Source: an uncultured Methylophaga sp. (GTDB lineage: Bacteria > Pseudomonadota > Gammaproteobacteria > Nitrosococcales > Methylophagaceae). From it: a stretch of 6,534 nt of DNA. The notes under the pieces are model-generated. The model saw only the letters and a list, made by a program, of their open reading frames with translations, did not search any database and had not been told where the DNA came from. Of the stretch, positions 6,173-6,534 are shown piece by piece. Each line of letters starts with the position of its first letter. The first letter of the stretch is position 1. The position numbers and the translations under genes are program-made. Location: assembly GCA_946885755.1 (NCBI GenBank), contig CAMPHB010000077.1, forward strand, positions 1 through 6,534, given 5' to 3'.

Positions 6173-6534
6173 ACTGGGTTGTTTAAGGCCTGTTGTTTTT
6201 GCCGGACAAACTGCGCCAGTTCATCGAGCACTTGCTGCTGCGCGGCGGTTAAATCCTGTTGCTGACATTCGGCCAGCGCCGCGTCAAAATCAGCAAACGT
6301 CAGCCAGCCACTGTCGGGCTGATTTAGGCGTTGTTGGCAAAACTGCTGCCACTGACTTTGCTCTTCTACAGATAACGACTGTGGCCAGTTACGCGCCCGG
6401 TAACGAAACAACATGTCTGTTAAACGACTATCATTAAAGGGCTGTTGAAAATCCGCCAGCTGCGCGGGGCTTAGCTGCCGGATCTGCTGCATTTTCTGTT
6501 TATCATCATTATCAAAAAAACCGCCACTATACAG
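6169..6534 (-). CDS. sbcB: Exodeoxyribonuclease I, C-terminal part (5' end missing)
   Basis: The visible 121 residues are the C-terminal end of exonuclease I, which degrades single-stranded DNA 3' to 5' in recombination and mismatch repair. The frame stays open to the right window edge, so the ATG at 6492 is internal: the 14 codons before it read LYSGGFFDNDD-KQK and continue the family sequence (E. coli ExoI has a similar YxGFF-D segment here). The next block, LTDMLFRYRARNWPQSLSVEEQSQW, parallels the ExoI LLFxYRARNFPxTL-x-EQQRW motif. The remainder is the helical, Gln-rich C-terminal domain. The catalytic DEDD exonuclease core lies outside the window. The final TGA overlaps the start of the radical SAM gene. 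The identification rests on remembered similarity and is fairly secure. Confidence 0.88.
   Translation of the reverse strand: MYSGGFFDNDDKQKMQQIRQLSPAQLADFQQPFNDSRLTDMLFRYRARNWPQSLSVEEQSQWQQFCQQRLNQPDSGWLTFADFDAALAECQQQDLTAAQQQVLDELAQFVRQKQQALNNPV

Overview
The window looks like chromosomal DNA of a gammaproteobacterium. The pointers are a TolC of the Pseudomonas/Xanthomonas type in a run with a Pcm-like methyltransferase and a rhodanese, an exonuclease I (sbcB) tail close to the E. coli protein, and dense, mostly Shine-Dalgarno-led gene packing. I cannot name genus or species. Base composition is moderate (about 50% GC by eye), with the first gene visibly richer. I saw no rRNA, tRNA, CRISPR array, transposase or phage gene.

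Layout. (1) 1-1023 (+): 3' part of a lytic transglycosylase with an SLT catalytic domain; its start lies outside the window. It converges with (2) msrA, 1024-1494 (-), methionine sulfoxide reductase A; the two stop codons abut with no base between them. (3) 1495-1574: short divergent control region with a plausible sigma70 promoter facing right. (4) 1575-4473 (+): a tight four-gene run, pcm-like methyltransferase, single-domain rhodanese, tolC outer-membrane channel and isochorismatase-family hydrolase, with gaps of 13, 6 and 33 nt, probably one operon. (5) 4474-4666: non-coding gap between convergent transcription units, holding a 7-bp inverted repeat and a 76-bp, two-hairpin palindromic repeat whose core fits ATTCCC-N8-GGGAAT. 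(6) 4667-6534 (-): the 3' end of sbcB, entering from the right edge, overlapping by ATGA a 501-aa radical SAM protein with a cobalamin-binding-type N-terminal domain.

How the genes work together. msrA and the pcm-like gene start back to back and both belong to families that repair aged or oxidised proteins, so they may share control. TolC is the outer-membrane exit duct for efflux and type I secretion; its upstream partners are probably co-transcribed for expression rather than mechanism. The least understood parts are the translationally coupled sbcB-radical SAM pair, the divergent Pcm homologue, and the dRS3-like repeat. I see no clear new defence or mobile system; most of the window is housekeeping in character.
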